Positions 37,492 to 45,587 of a stretch of DNA of 64,000 nucleotides are shown here, piece by piece (position 1 is the first letter of the stretch; the number at the start of each line of letters is the position of its first letter). Under the pieces are notes generated by a model. It ran no database searches. It was not told the DNA's origin and saw only the letters and a list, made by a program, of their open reading frames with translations. A program made the position numbers and the translations under genes. Origin of the DNA: Streptomyces exfoliatus (GTDB taxonomy: Bacteria > Actinomycetota > Actinomycetes > Streptomycetales > Streptomycetaceae); contig NZ_KL647056.1 in NCBI RefSeq assembly GCF_000725545.1, positions 62,001 through 126,000 on the forward strand, read 5' to 3'.

Positions 37492-38448
37492 GTGGACAGT
37501 CCGGTCAAGGATGTGGCCCCCGTCGCGGCCTCCGTCGTGCCCCCCGACGCGGCGGCCGTCTCCGGTCCCCGAGCCGCTCCGGCGCAGCCGGGGTCGGCGG
37601 CCGGGCGGCGGCTCGGGCCGGTGGCGCTCGTCGTCGCGGGCGGGCTCTCCGTACAGTTCGGCTCCGCCGTCGCCGTACTCCTCATGCCGCGTGCCGGGGC
37701 CCTCGGGGTCGTCACCCTGCGGCTCGTGCTCGCCGCCGCCGTCCTACTGATCGTCTGCCGGCCCAAGGTCCGCGGCTACAGCCGCGCCGACTGGGGGACC
37801 ATCGCCGCCTTCGGCGCCGCCATGGCGGGCATGAACGTCCTCTTCTACCAGGCCGCCGACCGGATCCCGCTGGGTGCCGCCGTGACCCTGGAGGTCCTCG
37901 GCCCGCTGATCCTGTCCGTGGTCGCGTCGCGCCGGCTGGTGAACCTGCTGTGGGCCGGACTCGCCCTGGGCGGCCTCGTCCTCCTCGGCGGAGGCGGCTT
38001 CGACCGTCTCGATCCGCTCGGCGCGCTCTTCGCGCTCGCCGCGGGCGCCATGTGGGCCGCGTACATCGTGTTCAGCGCACGTACGGGTCGGCGCTTCCCG
38101 CAGGCCGACGGGCTCGCGCTCGCCATGGCCTTCGGCGCGGTGCTGACTCTGCCGCTCGGCATCGCGGAGGCGGGCGGCAAGCTCCTCGTGCCGTCGACGA
38201 TCGGCCTGGCCCTCGCGGTCGCGCTGATGTCCTCGGTGCTGCCGTACACGCTCGAACTCCTCGCCCTGCGCCGGCTGCCCGCGCCCACCTTCGCCATCCT
38301 GATGAGCCTGGAACCGGCCATCGCGGCAGCCGCCGGCTTCCTCATCCTCAGCCAGGCCCTGTCCGTCACCGACGCCGTCGCCATCGCCCTCGTGATCGCG
38401 GCGAGCATGGGCGCGGTCCGCACCCAGTCGCGCCGGCGTGAGCGGTAG
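37492..38448 (+). CDS. EamA-family (RhtA-like) exporter
   Basis: 318 residues with ten predicted membrane segments in two EamA repeats; typical stretches AVLLMPRAGALGVVTLRLVLAAAVLL, MAGMNVLFYQAADRIPLGAAVTLEVLGPL and LPYTLELLALRRLPAPTFAILMSLEPAIAAAAGF. The RhtA subgroup exports amino acids such as threonine/homoserine. GTG 37492 is preferred since GGAGGAG (37479-37485) lies 6 bases upstream; an Ala/Pro-rich N-terminal tail of ~40 residues precedes the first helix. Confidence 0.9.
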   Translation: MDSPVKDVAPVAASVVPPDAAAVSGPRAAPAQPGSAAGRRLGPVALVVAGGLSVQFGSAVAVLLMPRAGALGVVTLRLVLAAAVLLIVCRPKVRGYSRADWGTIAAFGAAMAGMNVLFYQAADRIPLGAAVTLEVLGPLILSVVASRRLVNLLWAGLALGGLVLLGGGGFDRLDPLGALFALAAGAMWAAYIVFSARTGRRFPQADGLALAMAFGAVLTLPLGIAEAGGKLLVPSTIGLALAVALMSSVLPYTLELLALRRLPAPTFAILMSLEPAIAAAAGFLILSQALSVTDAVAIALVIAASMGAVRTQSRRRER

Positions 38449-38506
38449 TGGGGGGCTACGGCGGTGTCCTGAAGCCGCGCGTCGGCCCTGACCCTAGACT
38501 CCGGGC

Positions 38507-38884
38507 ATGATCGCCGATCTCCAGTGCGTCGTGCTCGACTGCCCCGCCCCTCGCGTGCTCGCGGAGTTCTACCGCGCGGTGCTCGGCGGCGAGGTCGACC
38601 GCCCGGACCGGCGCTGGTCGATCGACGAGGCCTGGTCCACCCTCCACGCGCCGGGCGGCCTCGTCCTCTGCTTCCAGGGCGTCCCCGATCACCGCCCGCC
38701 GACCTGGCCGGGTTCCGAGCGTCCGCAGCAGTTCCACCTCGACTTCGGTGTCGCCGACCTGGACGCGGCCGAGGAGCAGGTCCTCGCGCGGGGCGCGACC
38801 CTCCTCGACGGCGGGGCGGGCACGCGGTCCTGGCGGGTGTACGCGGATCCGGCGGGTCATCCGTTCTGCCTGGTCAGGCACTGA
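38507..38884 (+). CDS. VOC (glyoxalase-like) protein
   Basis: 125 residues of the vicinal-oxygen-chelate fold: VVLDCPAPRVLAEFYRAVLGGEV and FHLDFGVADLDAAEEQVLARGATLLDGGA... ending WRVYADPAGHPFCLVRH, the Glyoxalase_6 pattern. Metal/substrate unknown. Ends 21 bases from the convergent ArsR gene. Confidence 0.88.
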   Translation: MIADLQCVVLDCPAPRVLAEFYRAVLGGEVDRPDRRWSIDEAWSTLHAPGGLVLCFQGVPDHRPPTWPGSERPQQFHLDFGVADLDAAEEQVLARGATLLDGGAGTRSWRVYADPAGHPFCLVRH

Positions 38885-38905
38885 CCCGATCGCCCGTCCG
38901 AAGGG

Positions 38906-39274
38906 TCAGCCGGCGCTGACGCCGCTGTCCGCGCTGCCCGTGTCGTCGGCGCGCAGGAGCAGGTCGAGCAGTCCGGGGAAACGTGCCTCGAACTCGTCGC
39001 GGCGCAGTCGGTTGACCCGCTTGGGCCCCTGGTCGCGCTGTTCGACGAGGCCGGCGCCGCGCAGCACCGAGAAGTGATGGCTGAGCGCCGCTTTCCCTAC
39101 GGGTACGTCGAAGCTGCCGCAGCTGCGCGTCCAGTCGGCGGAGTCGGCCAGTTCGCGGATCAGCTGGATGCGTACGGGATCCGCGAGCGCGGACAGTGCG
39201 GTCAGGAGGGGGACCTCGTCGGGATCCGTGTGCACGGGTGCGGCACGGTGTCCGCCCGCCGCCTGGTCCGGCAT
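38906..39274 (-). CDS. ArsR-family regulator
   Basis: 122 residues, winged HTH: LLTALSALADPVRIQLIRELADS and KAALSHHFSVLRGAGLVEQRDQGPKRVNRLRRDEFEARFPGLL. There is no ELCVCD-type metal motif, so it probably senses a non-metal or redox signal. Start ATG 39274 has GAGGAG at 7 bases. Divergent from the quinone reductase gene, with inverted repeats in the shared promoter. Confidence 0.92.
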   Translation of the reverse strand: MPDQAAGGHRAAPVHTDPDEVPLLTALSALADPVRIQLIRELADSADWTRSCGSFDVPVGKAALSHHFSVLRGAGLVEQRDQGPKRVNRLRRDEFEARFPGLLDLLLRADDTGSADSGVSAG

Positions 39275-39313
39275 GCCGCTCTCCTCGCGTTCGTCGTTCC
39301 GTCCCCTTGCCGA

Positions 39314-39362
39314 GTGTTCGATGGCGATCATACACTCCGAGTGTTCGCTTTCCATTGAACAC
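39314..39362. promoter_or_regulatory. ArsR operator repeats
   Basis: GTGTTCGATGG (39314-39324) and CCATTGAACAC (39352-39362) are inverted copies (10 of 11 matched), flanking the palindrome ACACTC-C-GAGTGT (39332-39344), which itself adds another GTGTTCG copy (39341-39347). The cluster covers the arsR/quinone-reductase divergent promoter. Confidence 0.6.
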
Positions 39363-39384
39363 CTGTCGAAGGGTGCGTTCCGTC

Positions 39385-40362
39385 ATGCGTGCAGTCGAGT
39401 TCCAGGAGTACGGCGGCCCCGAGGTACTGAAGGTCGTGCGGGCCGAGATCCCCGAGCCGGGACCCGGCCAGGTCGCCATCGACACCGCCTACGCGGGCGT
39501 GAACTTCGCGGACCTCAAGGCGCGCGCCGAGGGCTACCGGGTGGAGTCGCTGCCCTTCGTCCCCGGCCTGGAGGTCTCCGGACGGATCCGCGCCGTCGGC
39601 CCCGGCGTCGAGGGGCTGCGTCCCGGACAGGAGGTCGCCGCGCTCGTCGGTGCCGGCGCCTACGCGGAGGTAGTGGTCGCCGACGCCGTCACCGTCTTCC
39701 CCCTCCCGGAGGGCATGGACCTGCGGACCGCGGCCGCGCTCCCCACCGTGCTGCCGACCGCGTACGCCCTGCTCCACGAGGTGGGGCGGCTGCGCGCCGG
39801 GGAGAGCGTGCTGGTGCACGGCGCCGCGGGCGGCATCGGCACCGCGGTCGGGCAGCTGGCCCGCGCGGCCGGCGCCGGTGCGGTGTACGGAGTGGTCTCC
39901 TCCGCCGCCAAGGCCGAGCACGCCCTCGCGTACGGCTACGACGAGGTGTTCGTGGGCGACTCCTTCCCCGAGGACGTCCGCCGCGCCACCGGCGGCAGGG
40001 GCGTCGACCTGCTGCTCGACCCGGTCGGCGGCGACACCCTTCGCCGAGGACTCGACGCGCTGGCCGTCTTCGGCCGCCTGGTGTCCTTCGGCAACGCGAG
40101 CGGGGCGGCCCCGTGGCAGGTGGGGCAGCCCGAGCTCTACCCGGAAGGCCGTTCCGTCGCCGGCTTCTCCATCCTCGCGCTCGCGCGGTCGGCGCCGGAG
40201 GCGCTGCGGTCGCTCACCGAGCGCGCCTTCGGTGCCGTCACCGACGGCATCGTGAAGCTTCCGGTCACGGCCGAGTTCCCGCTGTCGGAGGCGCCCGCGG
40301 CCCACGCCCTGATGGGCGGGCGCACCTCGACGGGCAAGCTGCTGCTGCGGATCGCCGACTGA
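39385..40362 (+). CDS. Zinc-independent quinone oxidoreductase (MDR family)
   Basis: 325-residue medium-chain dehydrogenase/reductase: MRAVEFQEYGGPEVLKV, GVNFADLKARAEGY, LPFVPGLEVSGRIRAVGPGVEGLRPGQEV and cofactor-binding VLVHGAAGGIGTAVGQLARAAGA (NADPH-type). No structural-zinc Cys cluster, as in QOR/zeta-crystallin enzymes. Probably reduces electrophilic enones/quinones and is repressed by the divergent ArsR protein. Confidence 0.92.
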   Translation: MRAVEFQEYGGPEVLKVVRAEIPEPGPGQVAIDTAYAGVNFADLKARAEGYRVESLPFVPGLEVSGRIRAVGPGVEGLRPGQEVAALVGAGAYAEVVVADAVTVFPLPEGMDLRTAAALPTVLPTAYALLHEVGRLRAGESVLVHGAAGGIGTAVGQLARAAGAGAVYGVVSSAAKAEHALAYGYDEVFVGDSFPEDVRRATGGRGVDLLLDPVGGDTLRRGLDALAVFGRLVSFGNASGAAPWQVGQPELYPEGRSVAGFSILALARSAPEALRSLTERAFGAVTDGIVKLPVTAEFPLSEAPAAHALMGGRTSTGKLLLRIAD

Positions 40363-40396
40363 CCGTGTCCGCCCCCTCCGAGGAAGGTGCACGCAC

Positions 40397-40450
40397 ATGA
40401 GCGCGAACGGCCCCGAGCACTTCGGTTCGGTGAAGTTCGTGAACTGGTAG
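40397..40450 (+). CDS. 17-residue ORF with strong ribosome-binding site
   Basis: MSANGPEHFGSVKFVNW, preceded by GAGGAAGG (40379-40386) with a suitable gap and followed within 20 bases by a strong terminator. It is 34 bases downstream of the quinone reductase gene. It could be a real small peptide, or the start of a former longer gene truncated by early stop. Confidence 0.45.
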   Translation: MSANGPEHFGSVKFVNW

Positions 40451-40468
40451 GACGGCGCGCATGCGCGA

Positions 40469-40504
40469 GGGTGCCCGGCCGGCGCGCGTCCCGGCCGGGC
40501 ACCC
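40469..40504. terminator. Strong hairpin terminator
   Basis: GGGTGCCCGGCCGG / CCGGCCGGGCACCC, a perfect 14-base-pair stem with an 8-base loop, followed by TTTCGCG. Ends the quinone reductase/17-residue ORF transcript. Confidence 0.85.
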
Positions 40505-40628
40505 TTTCGCGTCTCCGGCCGGCGCTGACCCGATTCTGTTGATCTTTGGCCGTCGCGGCGGTGGAGGGGGCCCGGTGCGGCCGCTGACCATGGGGGTGTT
40601 CGCAGTCGTACGAAGGAGGGGGCCGACC

Positions 40629-40814
40629 ATGGCTCTGGAGATGCGAGACCGGTGTGAGCGCTGCGAGACGGCGGCCCTCACGCCCGACGGGCCCGCGCGG
40701 ATCTGTTCGTACGAGTGCAGCTTCTGCGTTCCCTGCGCCGACGCCATGGCGGGTGTGTGCCCCAACTGCGGTGGTGAACTGGTGCCGCGGCCGCGTCGCG
40801 CCGCCGCGGCGTGA
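40629..40814 (+). CDS. DUF1272 zinc-ribbon-like protein
   Basis: 61 residues with eight Cys: CERCETAAL, CSYECSFCVPCADAM, VCPNCGGELVPRP. The MALEMRDRCERCE start and CPNCGGELVPRP end are the DUF1272 signature; likely binds two zinc ions. ATG preceded by GGAGGGG. Translationally coupled to the next gene (GTGA overlap, 40811-40814). Confidence 0.9.
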   Translation: MALEMRDRCERCETAALTPDGPARICSYECSFCVPCADAMAGVCPNCGGELVPRPRRAAAA

Positions 40815-41302
40815 GCGGCGAGGGGTACGGCGAGGGCGGCACGGGCTTTGCGCTGCCGCGCGGCGCGACGGGCTTCTTCGTGGCGAAGGACGGCCCGCTT
40901 CCGGAGACCGACCTGCGGGCGTTCCGAGGCGCTCTGCACGCCGCCGCCCGGGCCGCCGAGGGCCGGCTGGGCGAGGTCGAGGTCCAGGAGTACCCCCGCA
41001 CCTTCCACACCGCTTCGATCGCCGATCGCACCGGCGAGACCGCCGTCCTGTGTCACGCCCATCACCCCTGGATCGCCTTCGCCCGGGAGCGCCGGAACTG
41101 GTACGCCGAGGGGCTGTTCCTCGATCCTCCGTCGTGGGCCTCGGTCTTCGCGGCGGCGGGCTTCGTGGTGCTGAGCGGCGAGCGGCTCGCCACGCCTCTC
41201 TCCGGCGTGGACACGTCGGCGTTCACGCGGGTGGAGTGGCGCCAGGTGCGCACCTACGGCGTCACCACGTTGGGCGGAGTGCTCTTCAACGCGTGGGCGT
41301 GA
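40811..41302 (+). CDS. Conserved hypothetical protein coupled to DUF1272 gene
   Basis: 163 residues; starts at GTG in the GTGA overlap with the DUF1272 gene. Contains VEVQEYPRTFHTASIADRTGETAVLCHAHHPWIAFARERRNWYAEGLFLDPPSWASVF, a Trp/Pro-rich segment. No domain recognised. Coupling suggests it works with the zinc-ribbon protein. Confidence 0.7.
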   Translation: MSGEGYGEGGTGFALPRGATGFFVAKDGPLPETDLRAFRGALHAAARAAEGRLGEVEVQEYPRTFHTASIADRTGETAVLCHAHHPWIAFARERRNWYAEGLFLDPPSWASVFAAAGFVVLSGERLATPLSGVDTSAFTRVEWRQVRTYGVTTLGGVLFNAWA

Positions 41303-41376
41303 CGCGACCGCCCCCTCGGAAGCGCCCCTCGGAAGCACCCATCGGAAGCACTCCCTAAGTACCCCTCGAAAGTAAA

Positions 41377-41397
41377 GCAAGCACGCTTGATTGTTTC
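41377..41397. promoter_or_regulatory. TetR-type operator, copy 1 (first catabolic operon)
   Basis: CAAGC-AC-GCTTG is the core inverted repeat, within GCAAGCACGCTTGATTGTTT. It lies 65 bases before the first operon gene and matches 18 of 21 positions with the site at 49534-49554 before the second operon. Confidence 0.7.
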
Positions 41398-41461
41398 TGG
41401 TGTCGCTGTCATGCTCCTCGGCGAAGGCCCGTGAACGCCCGTCCCCCGAGGGGAGCGCACC

Positions 41462-42250
41462 GTGTCCGACCCCGTCGTCGTGCTCGACGACCTGCGTGCC
41501 GAGAGCGACGAAGTCGATCTGCTCGTAAGCGAATTGAGCCAGGAGCGGTGGGGTGCGCCCACCCCCGCGCCCGGCTGGACCGTCGCCCACCAGATCGCGC
41601 ACCTCGCCTGGACCGACCGCGCCGCGCTCCTCGCCGCCACCGACGCCGAGGCCTTCGCCGCCGAGACCGCGAAGGCCCTCGCCGCGCCCGACCGTTTCGT
41701 CGACGAGGGCGCCGAGGAGGGCGCGAAGCTGCCGCCCGCCGAGCTGCTCGCGCGCTGGCGCGAGGGTCGCGCGCAGCTCCAGGAGGCGCTGCGCGCGGTG
41801 CCGCCGGGGGTGCGTTTCCCCTGGTACGGGCCGCCGATGAGCGCCTCCGCCATGGCCACCGCCCGGCTCATGGAGACCTGGGCGCACGGCCAGGACATCG
41901 CCGACGCCCTCGGGGTCGTCCGCGCGCCCACCGCCCGCCTCCGGCACGTCGCCTGGATCGGTCACCGCGCCCGCGACTACGCCTACCTGGTGCGGGGCCT
42001 TCCGGCGCCCGCCGACCCGTTCCGGGTGGAAATCGTCGCGCCGGACGGGCAGTTGTGGGCCTACGGTCCCGAGGGTGCCGCCCAGAAGGTCACCGGGCCC
42101 GCTCTCGACTTCTGCCTCCTCGTCACCCAGCGCGTCCACCGTGACGACACCGCCCTCGTCGCCGAAGGCCCCGACGCCGAGCACTGGCTCACCATCGCCC
42201 AGGCCTTCGCGGGCCCCGCGGGTCCGGGCCGCGCCCCTGAGGGGTCCTAG
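41462..42250 (+). CDS. TIGR03084-family metal-binding protein
   Basis: 262 residues related to the DinB/mycothiol-dependent maleylpyruvate isomerase fold: GWTVAHQIAHLAWTD and MATARLMETWAHGQDIADALG supply the metal ligands (His, Glu, His). In Actinobacteria this subfamily is found next to AtuA-like and acyl-CoA catabolic genes. GTG start follows GGGGAGC. First gene of the operon; the stop TAG shares its G with the next start GTG. Confidence 0.85.
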   Translation: MSDPVVVLDDLRAESDEVDLLVSELSQERWGAPTPAPGWTVAHQIAHLAWTDRAALLAATDAEAFAAETAKALAAPDRFVDEGAEEGAKLPPAELLARWREGRAQLQEALRAVPPGVRFPWYGPPMSASAMATARLMETWAHGQDIADALGVVRAPTARLRHVAWIGHRARDYAYLVRGLPAPADPFRVEIVAPDGQLWAYGPEGAAQKVTGPALDFCLLVTQRVHRDDTALVAEGPDAEHWLTIAQAFAGPAGPGRAPEGS

Positions 42251-43941
42251 TGGTCCTCCGTATCGGCAACGCCTCCGGGTTCTACGGCGACCGCTTCGAC
42301 GCCGTCCGAGAGATGCTCACCGGCGGCGGGCCCGGCGGTGCGCTCGACGTCCTCACCGGCGACTACCTCGCCGAGCTGACCATGCTCATCCTCGGCCGCG
42401 ACCAGCTGAAGGACCCGAAGGCCGGGTACGCGAAGACGTTCCTGCGCCAGATGGAGGAGGGCCTCGGCCTTGCCCACGAGCGCGGGGTCCGGATCGTCGC
42501 CAACGCGGGCGGGCTCAACCCCGCCGGGCTCGCCGACGCCCTGCGCGCCCTCGCCGCGAAGCTCGGCCTGCCGACCCGGATCGGGTACGTGGAGGGCGAC
42601 CTGCTGCCCGCCACGGGCGGCGCGCTCACCGCCAACGCCTATCTCGGCGGCGCCGGAATCGCCGCCTGTCTCGCCGCCGGGGCCGACGTCGTCGTCACCG
42701 GCCGAGTCACCGACGCCGCCCTCGTCACCGGGCCCGCGCAGTGGCACTTCGGCTGGGGTCCCGAGGAGTACGACAGGCTTGCGGGCGCGGTCGTCGCCGG
42801 GCACGTCCTGGAGTGCGGCACCCAGGCCACCGGAGGCAACTACGCCTTCTTCGGCGAGCACGACCCGGAGGTCCTGCGCCGCCCCGGCTTCCCGGTCGCC
42901 GAGCTGCACGCGGACGGCAGCGCGGTCATCACCAAGCACCCCGGGACCGGCGGCCTCGTCGACGTCGGCACGGTCACGGCGCAGCTCCTCTACGAGACGG
43001 CCGGTGCCCGCTACCCCGGCCCGGACGTGACCGCCCGGCTCGACACCGTCCGGCTCACCCAGGAGGGACCCGACCGGGTCCGGATCGACGGCGTACGGGG
43101 CGAGGCGCCGCCCCCGACGCTCAAGGTCGGGCGCAGCAGGCTCGGCGGCTTCCGCAACGAGGTGGTGTTCGTCCTCACGGGTCTCGACGTCGAGGCGAAG
43201 GCCCGGCTGGTGCGGGACCAGGTCGAGGACGCGCTCACGAAGTCCCGCCCTGAAAAGGTGCGCTGGGAGCTTGTGCGGACCGACAGGCCCGACGCCGGCA
43301 CCGAGGAGACCGCGAGCGCCCTGCTCCGGCTCGTCGTCCGGGACGGGGACCCCGAGAAGGTCGGCCGCACCCTGACGGGGGCCGCCATCGAGCTGGCCCT
43401 CGCGAGCTACCCCGGCTTCCACGTCACCGCCCCACCCGGCAGGGGCGCCCCCTACGGCGTCTTCGACACCGCGTCCGTACCGGCCGCCGAGGTCCCGCAC
43501 ACGGCCGTGCTCCCCGACGGGACCCGCGTCCCCGTCCCCGTACCGCCCCGGACCCTCGACCTGGCACCCGTACCCGACCCGGATCTTCCCGAGCCCCTCC
43601 CGTACGGGCCGGCCCGGCGTGTTCCGCTCGGCCGGATCGCCGGGGCCCGCAGCGGCGACAAGGGCGGCGACGCCAACGTCGGCGTGTGGGTCCGCACGGA
43701 GGAGGAGTGGCGCTGGCTCGCCCACGCCCTCACCGTCGGCACGTTCAAGGAGCTCCTCCCGGAGACCGCCGGCCTGACCGTCACCCGGCACCTCCTGCCG
43801 CGTCTGCGCGCGCTCAACTTCACCGTCGCCGGAATCCTCGGCGAGGGCGTCGCCTCGCAGGCCCGGTTCGACCCGCAGGCCAAGGCGCTCGGCGAGTGGC
43901 TCCGCTCGCGCCACATCGACATCCCGGAGGGACTCCTGTGA
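42250..43941 (+). CDS. AtuA-like DUF1446 protein
   Basis: 563 residues. The N-terminal ~450 residues match the acyclic terpene utilisation AtuA/DUF1446 family (LRIGNASGFYGDRFDAVREML, TGDYLAELTMLILGRDQ, RIVANAGGLNPAGLADAL, ADVVVTGRVTDAALVTGP). The C-terminal ~100 residues (LGRIAGARSGDKGGDANVGVWVRTEEEWRWLAHALT) are the fused AtuA C-terminal domain. AtuA is required for citronellol/geraniol catabolism in pseudomonads, but its reaction is unknown. Overlap with the carboxylase side is via a mini-ORF (43938). Confidence 0.9.
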   Translation: MVLRIGNASGFYGDRFDAVREMLTGGGPGGALDVLTGDYLAELTMLILGRDQLKDPKAGYAKTFLRQMEEGLGLAHERGVRIVANAGGLNPAGLADALRALAAKLGLPTRIGYVEGDLLPATGGALTANAYLGGAGIAACLAAGADVVVTGRVTDAALVTGPAQWHFGWGPEEYDRLAGAVVAGHVLECGTQATGGNYAFFGEHDPEVLRRPGFPVAELHADGSAVITKHPGTGGLVDVGTVTAQLLYETAGARYPGPDVTARLDTVRLTQEGPDRVRIDGVRGEAPPPTLKVGRSRLGGFRNEVVFVLTGLDVEAKARLVRDQVEDALTKSRPEKVRWELVRTDRPDAGTEETASALLRLVVRDGDPEKVGRTLTGAAIELALASYPGFHVTAPPGRGAPYGVFDTASVPAAEVPHTAVLPDGTRVPVPVPPRTLDLAPVPDPDLPEPLPYGPARRVPLGRIAGARSGDKGGDANVGVWVRTEEEWRWLAHALTVGTFKELLPETAGLTVTRHLLPRLRALNFTVAGILGEGVASQARFDPQAKALGEWLRSRHIDIPEGLL

Positions 43942-43979
43942 CCGTCGCACCGAAAGCCGTACGGGGGGATCGCCCGTGA
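43938..43979 (+). promoter_or_regulatory. Mini-ORF bridging AtuA-like and carboxylase beta genes
   Basis: GTG at 43938 overlaps the DUF1446 stop (GTGA) and opens 13 codons (VTVAPKAVRGDRP); its TGA (43977-43979) overlaps the carboxylase GTG (43976). Both GTG starts are followed by ACCGTC, so this looks like a duplicated start. The offset, 38 bases, is not a multiple of 3. Confidence 0.6.
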
Positions 43980-45577
43980 CCGTCCTCGCCTCCGCCCTCG
44001 ACACCGGCGGACCCGACTACCGGGCGCACCGCGCCGCCATGCTCGACAAGCTGGCAGCCCTCGACGCCGAGCACGCCAAGGCGCTCGCGGGAGGCGGCGA
44101 GAAGTACACGGCCCGGCACCGGGCGCGCGGCAAGCTGCTCGCCCGCGAGCGGATCGAGCTGCTCGTCGACCCCGACTCGCCGTTCCTGGAACTCTCCCCG
44201 CTCGCCGCCTGGGGCAGTGATTACACGGTGGGCGCGTCCCTGGTCACCGGGATCGGGGTCGTCGAGGGCGTCGAGTGCCTGATCACCGCCAACGACCCGA
44301 CCGTGCGCGGCGGCGCCTCCAACCCGTGGACGCTGAAGAAGGCGCTGCGGGCCAACGAGATCGCGTTCGCCAACCGGCTGCCCGTCATCTCGCTCGTCGA
44401 GTCCGGCGGCGCCGATCTCCCCTCCCAGAAGGAGATCTTCATCCCCGGCGGGGCGCTCTTCCGCGACCTGACGCGGCTGTCGGCGGCCGGCATCCCGACC
44501 GTCGCCGTCGTCTTCGGGAACTCGACGGCCGGCGGGGCGTACGTCCCCGGCATGTCCGACCACGCCGTCATGATCAAGGAGCGGTCGAAGGTCTTCCTGG
44601 GCGGTCCGCCGCTGGTGAAGATGGCGACGGGGGAGGAGAGCGACGACGAGTCCCTCGGCGGTGCCGAGATGCACGCGAGGACGTCGGGGCTCGCCGACCA
44701 CTACGCCGTCGACGAGACGGACGCGATCCGCCAGGCCCGCCGGATCGTGGCCCGTCTGAACCACCGCAAGGCCCATCCCGATCCGGCAGGTCTCGCCGAG
44801 CCGCCGAAGTACGACGAGGACGAACTCCTCGGGATCGTGCCCGGCGACCTCAAGACGCCGTTCGACCCGCGCGAGGTGATCGCCCGGATCGTCGACGGTT
44901 CCGACTTCGACGAGTTCAAGCCGCTGTACGGGCCGAGCCTGGTGACCGGGTGGGCGAGTCTGCACGGGTACCCCGTCGGTGTCCTCGCCAACGCGCAGGG
45001 CGTGCTCTTCGGCCCGGAGTCGCAGAAGGCGGCGCAGTTCATCCAGCTCGCCAACCAGCGGGACGTCCCCCTTCTCTTCCTCCACAACACCACCGGCTAC
45101 ATGGTCGGCAAGGAGTACGAGCAGAGCGGCATCATCAAGCACGGCGCCATGATGATCAACGCGGTGTCGAACTCCCGCGTGCCCCACCTGTCCGTCCTCA
45201 TGGGGGCGAGCTACGGCGCCGGGCACTACGGGATGTGCGGCCGGGCGTACGACCCGCGCTTCCTCTTCGCCTGGCCGAGCGCCAAGTCCGCCGTCATGGG
45301 CCCGCAGCAGCTCGCCGGGGTCCTGTCGATCGTGGCGCGGGCGAGCGCCGTCGCCAAGGGGCAGCCGTACGACGACGAGGCCGACGCCGGGCTCCGCGCC
45401 CTCGTCGAGGCGCAGATCGAGTCGGAGTCCCTGCCGATGTTCCTCTCCGGACGGCTCTACGACGACGGGGTCATCGACCCCCGCGACACCCGCACGGTCC
45501 TCGGGCTGTGCCTCTCCGCGATCCACACGGCACCGGTCGAGGGCGCGCGCGGCGGCTTCGGCGTCTTCCGAATGTGA
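43976..45577 (+). CDS. Acyl-CoA carboxylase beta subunit (carboxyltransferase)
   Basis: 533-residue two-domain carboxyltransferase of the MccB/AtuC/LiuB type: GKLLARERIELLVDPDSPFLELSPLAAW, NDPTVRGGASNPWTLKKALRANEIA, LVESGGADLPSQKEIF, the oxyanion regions GNSTAGGAYVPGMSD and GASYGAGHYGMCGRAYDPRF, and FLHNTTGYMVGKEYE. It transfers CO2 from carboxybiotin to a beta-methyl enoyl-CoA (3-methylcrotonyl- or geranyl-CoA). Proximity to the AtuA-like gene favours an isoprenoid-type substrate, but a methylcrotonyl-CoA role is possible. Confidence 0.92.
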   Translation: MTVLASALDTGGPDYRAHRAAMLDKLAALDAEHAKALAGGGEKYTARHRARGKLLARERIELLVDPDSPFLELSPLAAWGSDYTVGASLVTGIGVVEGVECLITANDPTVRGGASNPWTLKKALRANEIAFANRLPVISLVESGGADLPSQKEIFIPGGALFRDLTRLSAAGIPTVAVVFGNSTAGGAYVPGMSDHAVMIKERSKVFLGGPPLVKMATGEESDDESLGGAEMHARTSGLADHYAVDETDAIRQARRIVARLNHRKAHPDPAGLAEPPKYDEDELLGIVPGDLKTPFDPREVIARIVDGSDFDEFKPLYGPSLVTGWASLHGYPVGVLANAQGVLFGPESQKAAQFIQLANQRDVPLLFLHNTTGYMVGKEYEQSGIIKHGAMMINAVSNSRVPHLSVLMGASYGAGHYGMCGRAYDPRFLFAWPSAKSAVMGPQQLAGVLSIVARASAVAKGQPYDDEADAGLRALVEAQIESESLPMFLSGRLYDDGVIDPRDTRTVLGLCLSAIHTAPVEGARGGFGVFRM

Positions 45578-45587
45578 GGCACCTTCC

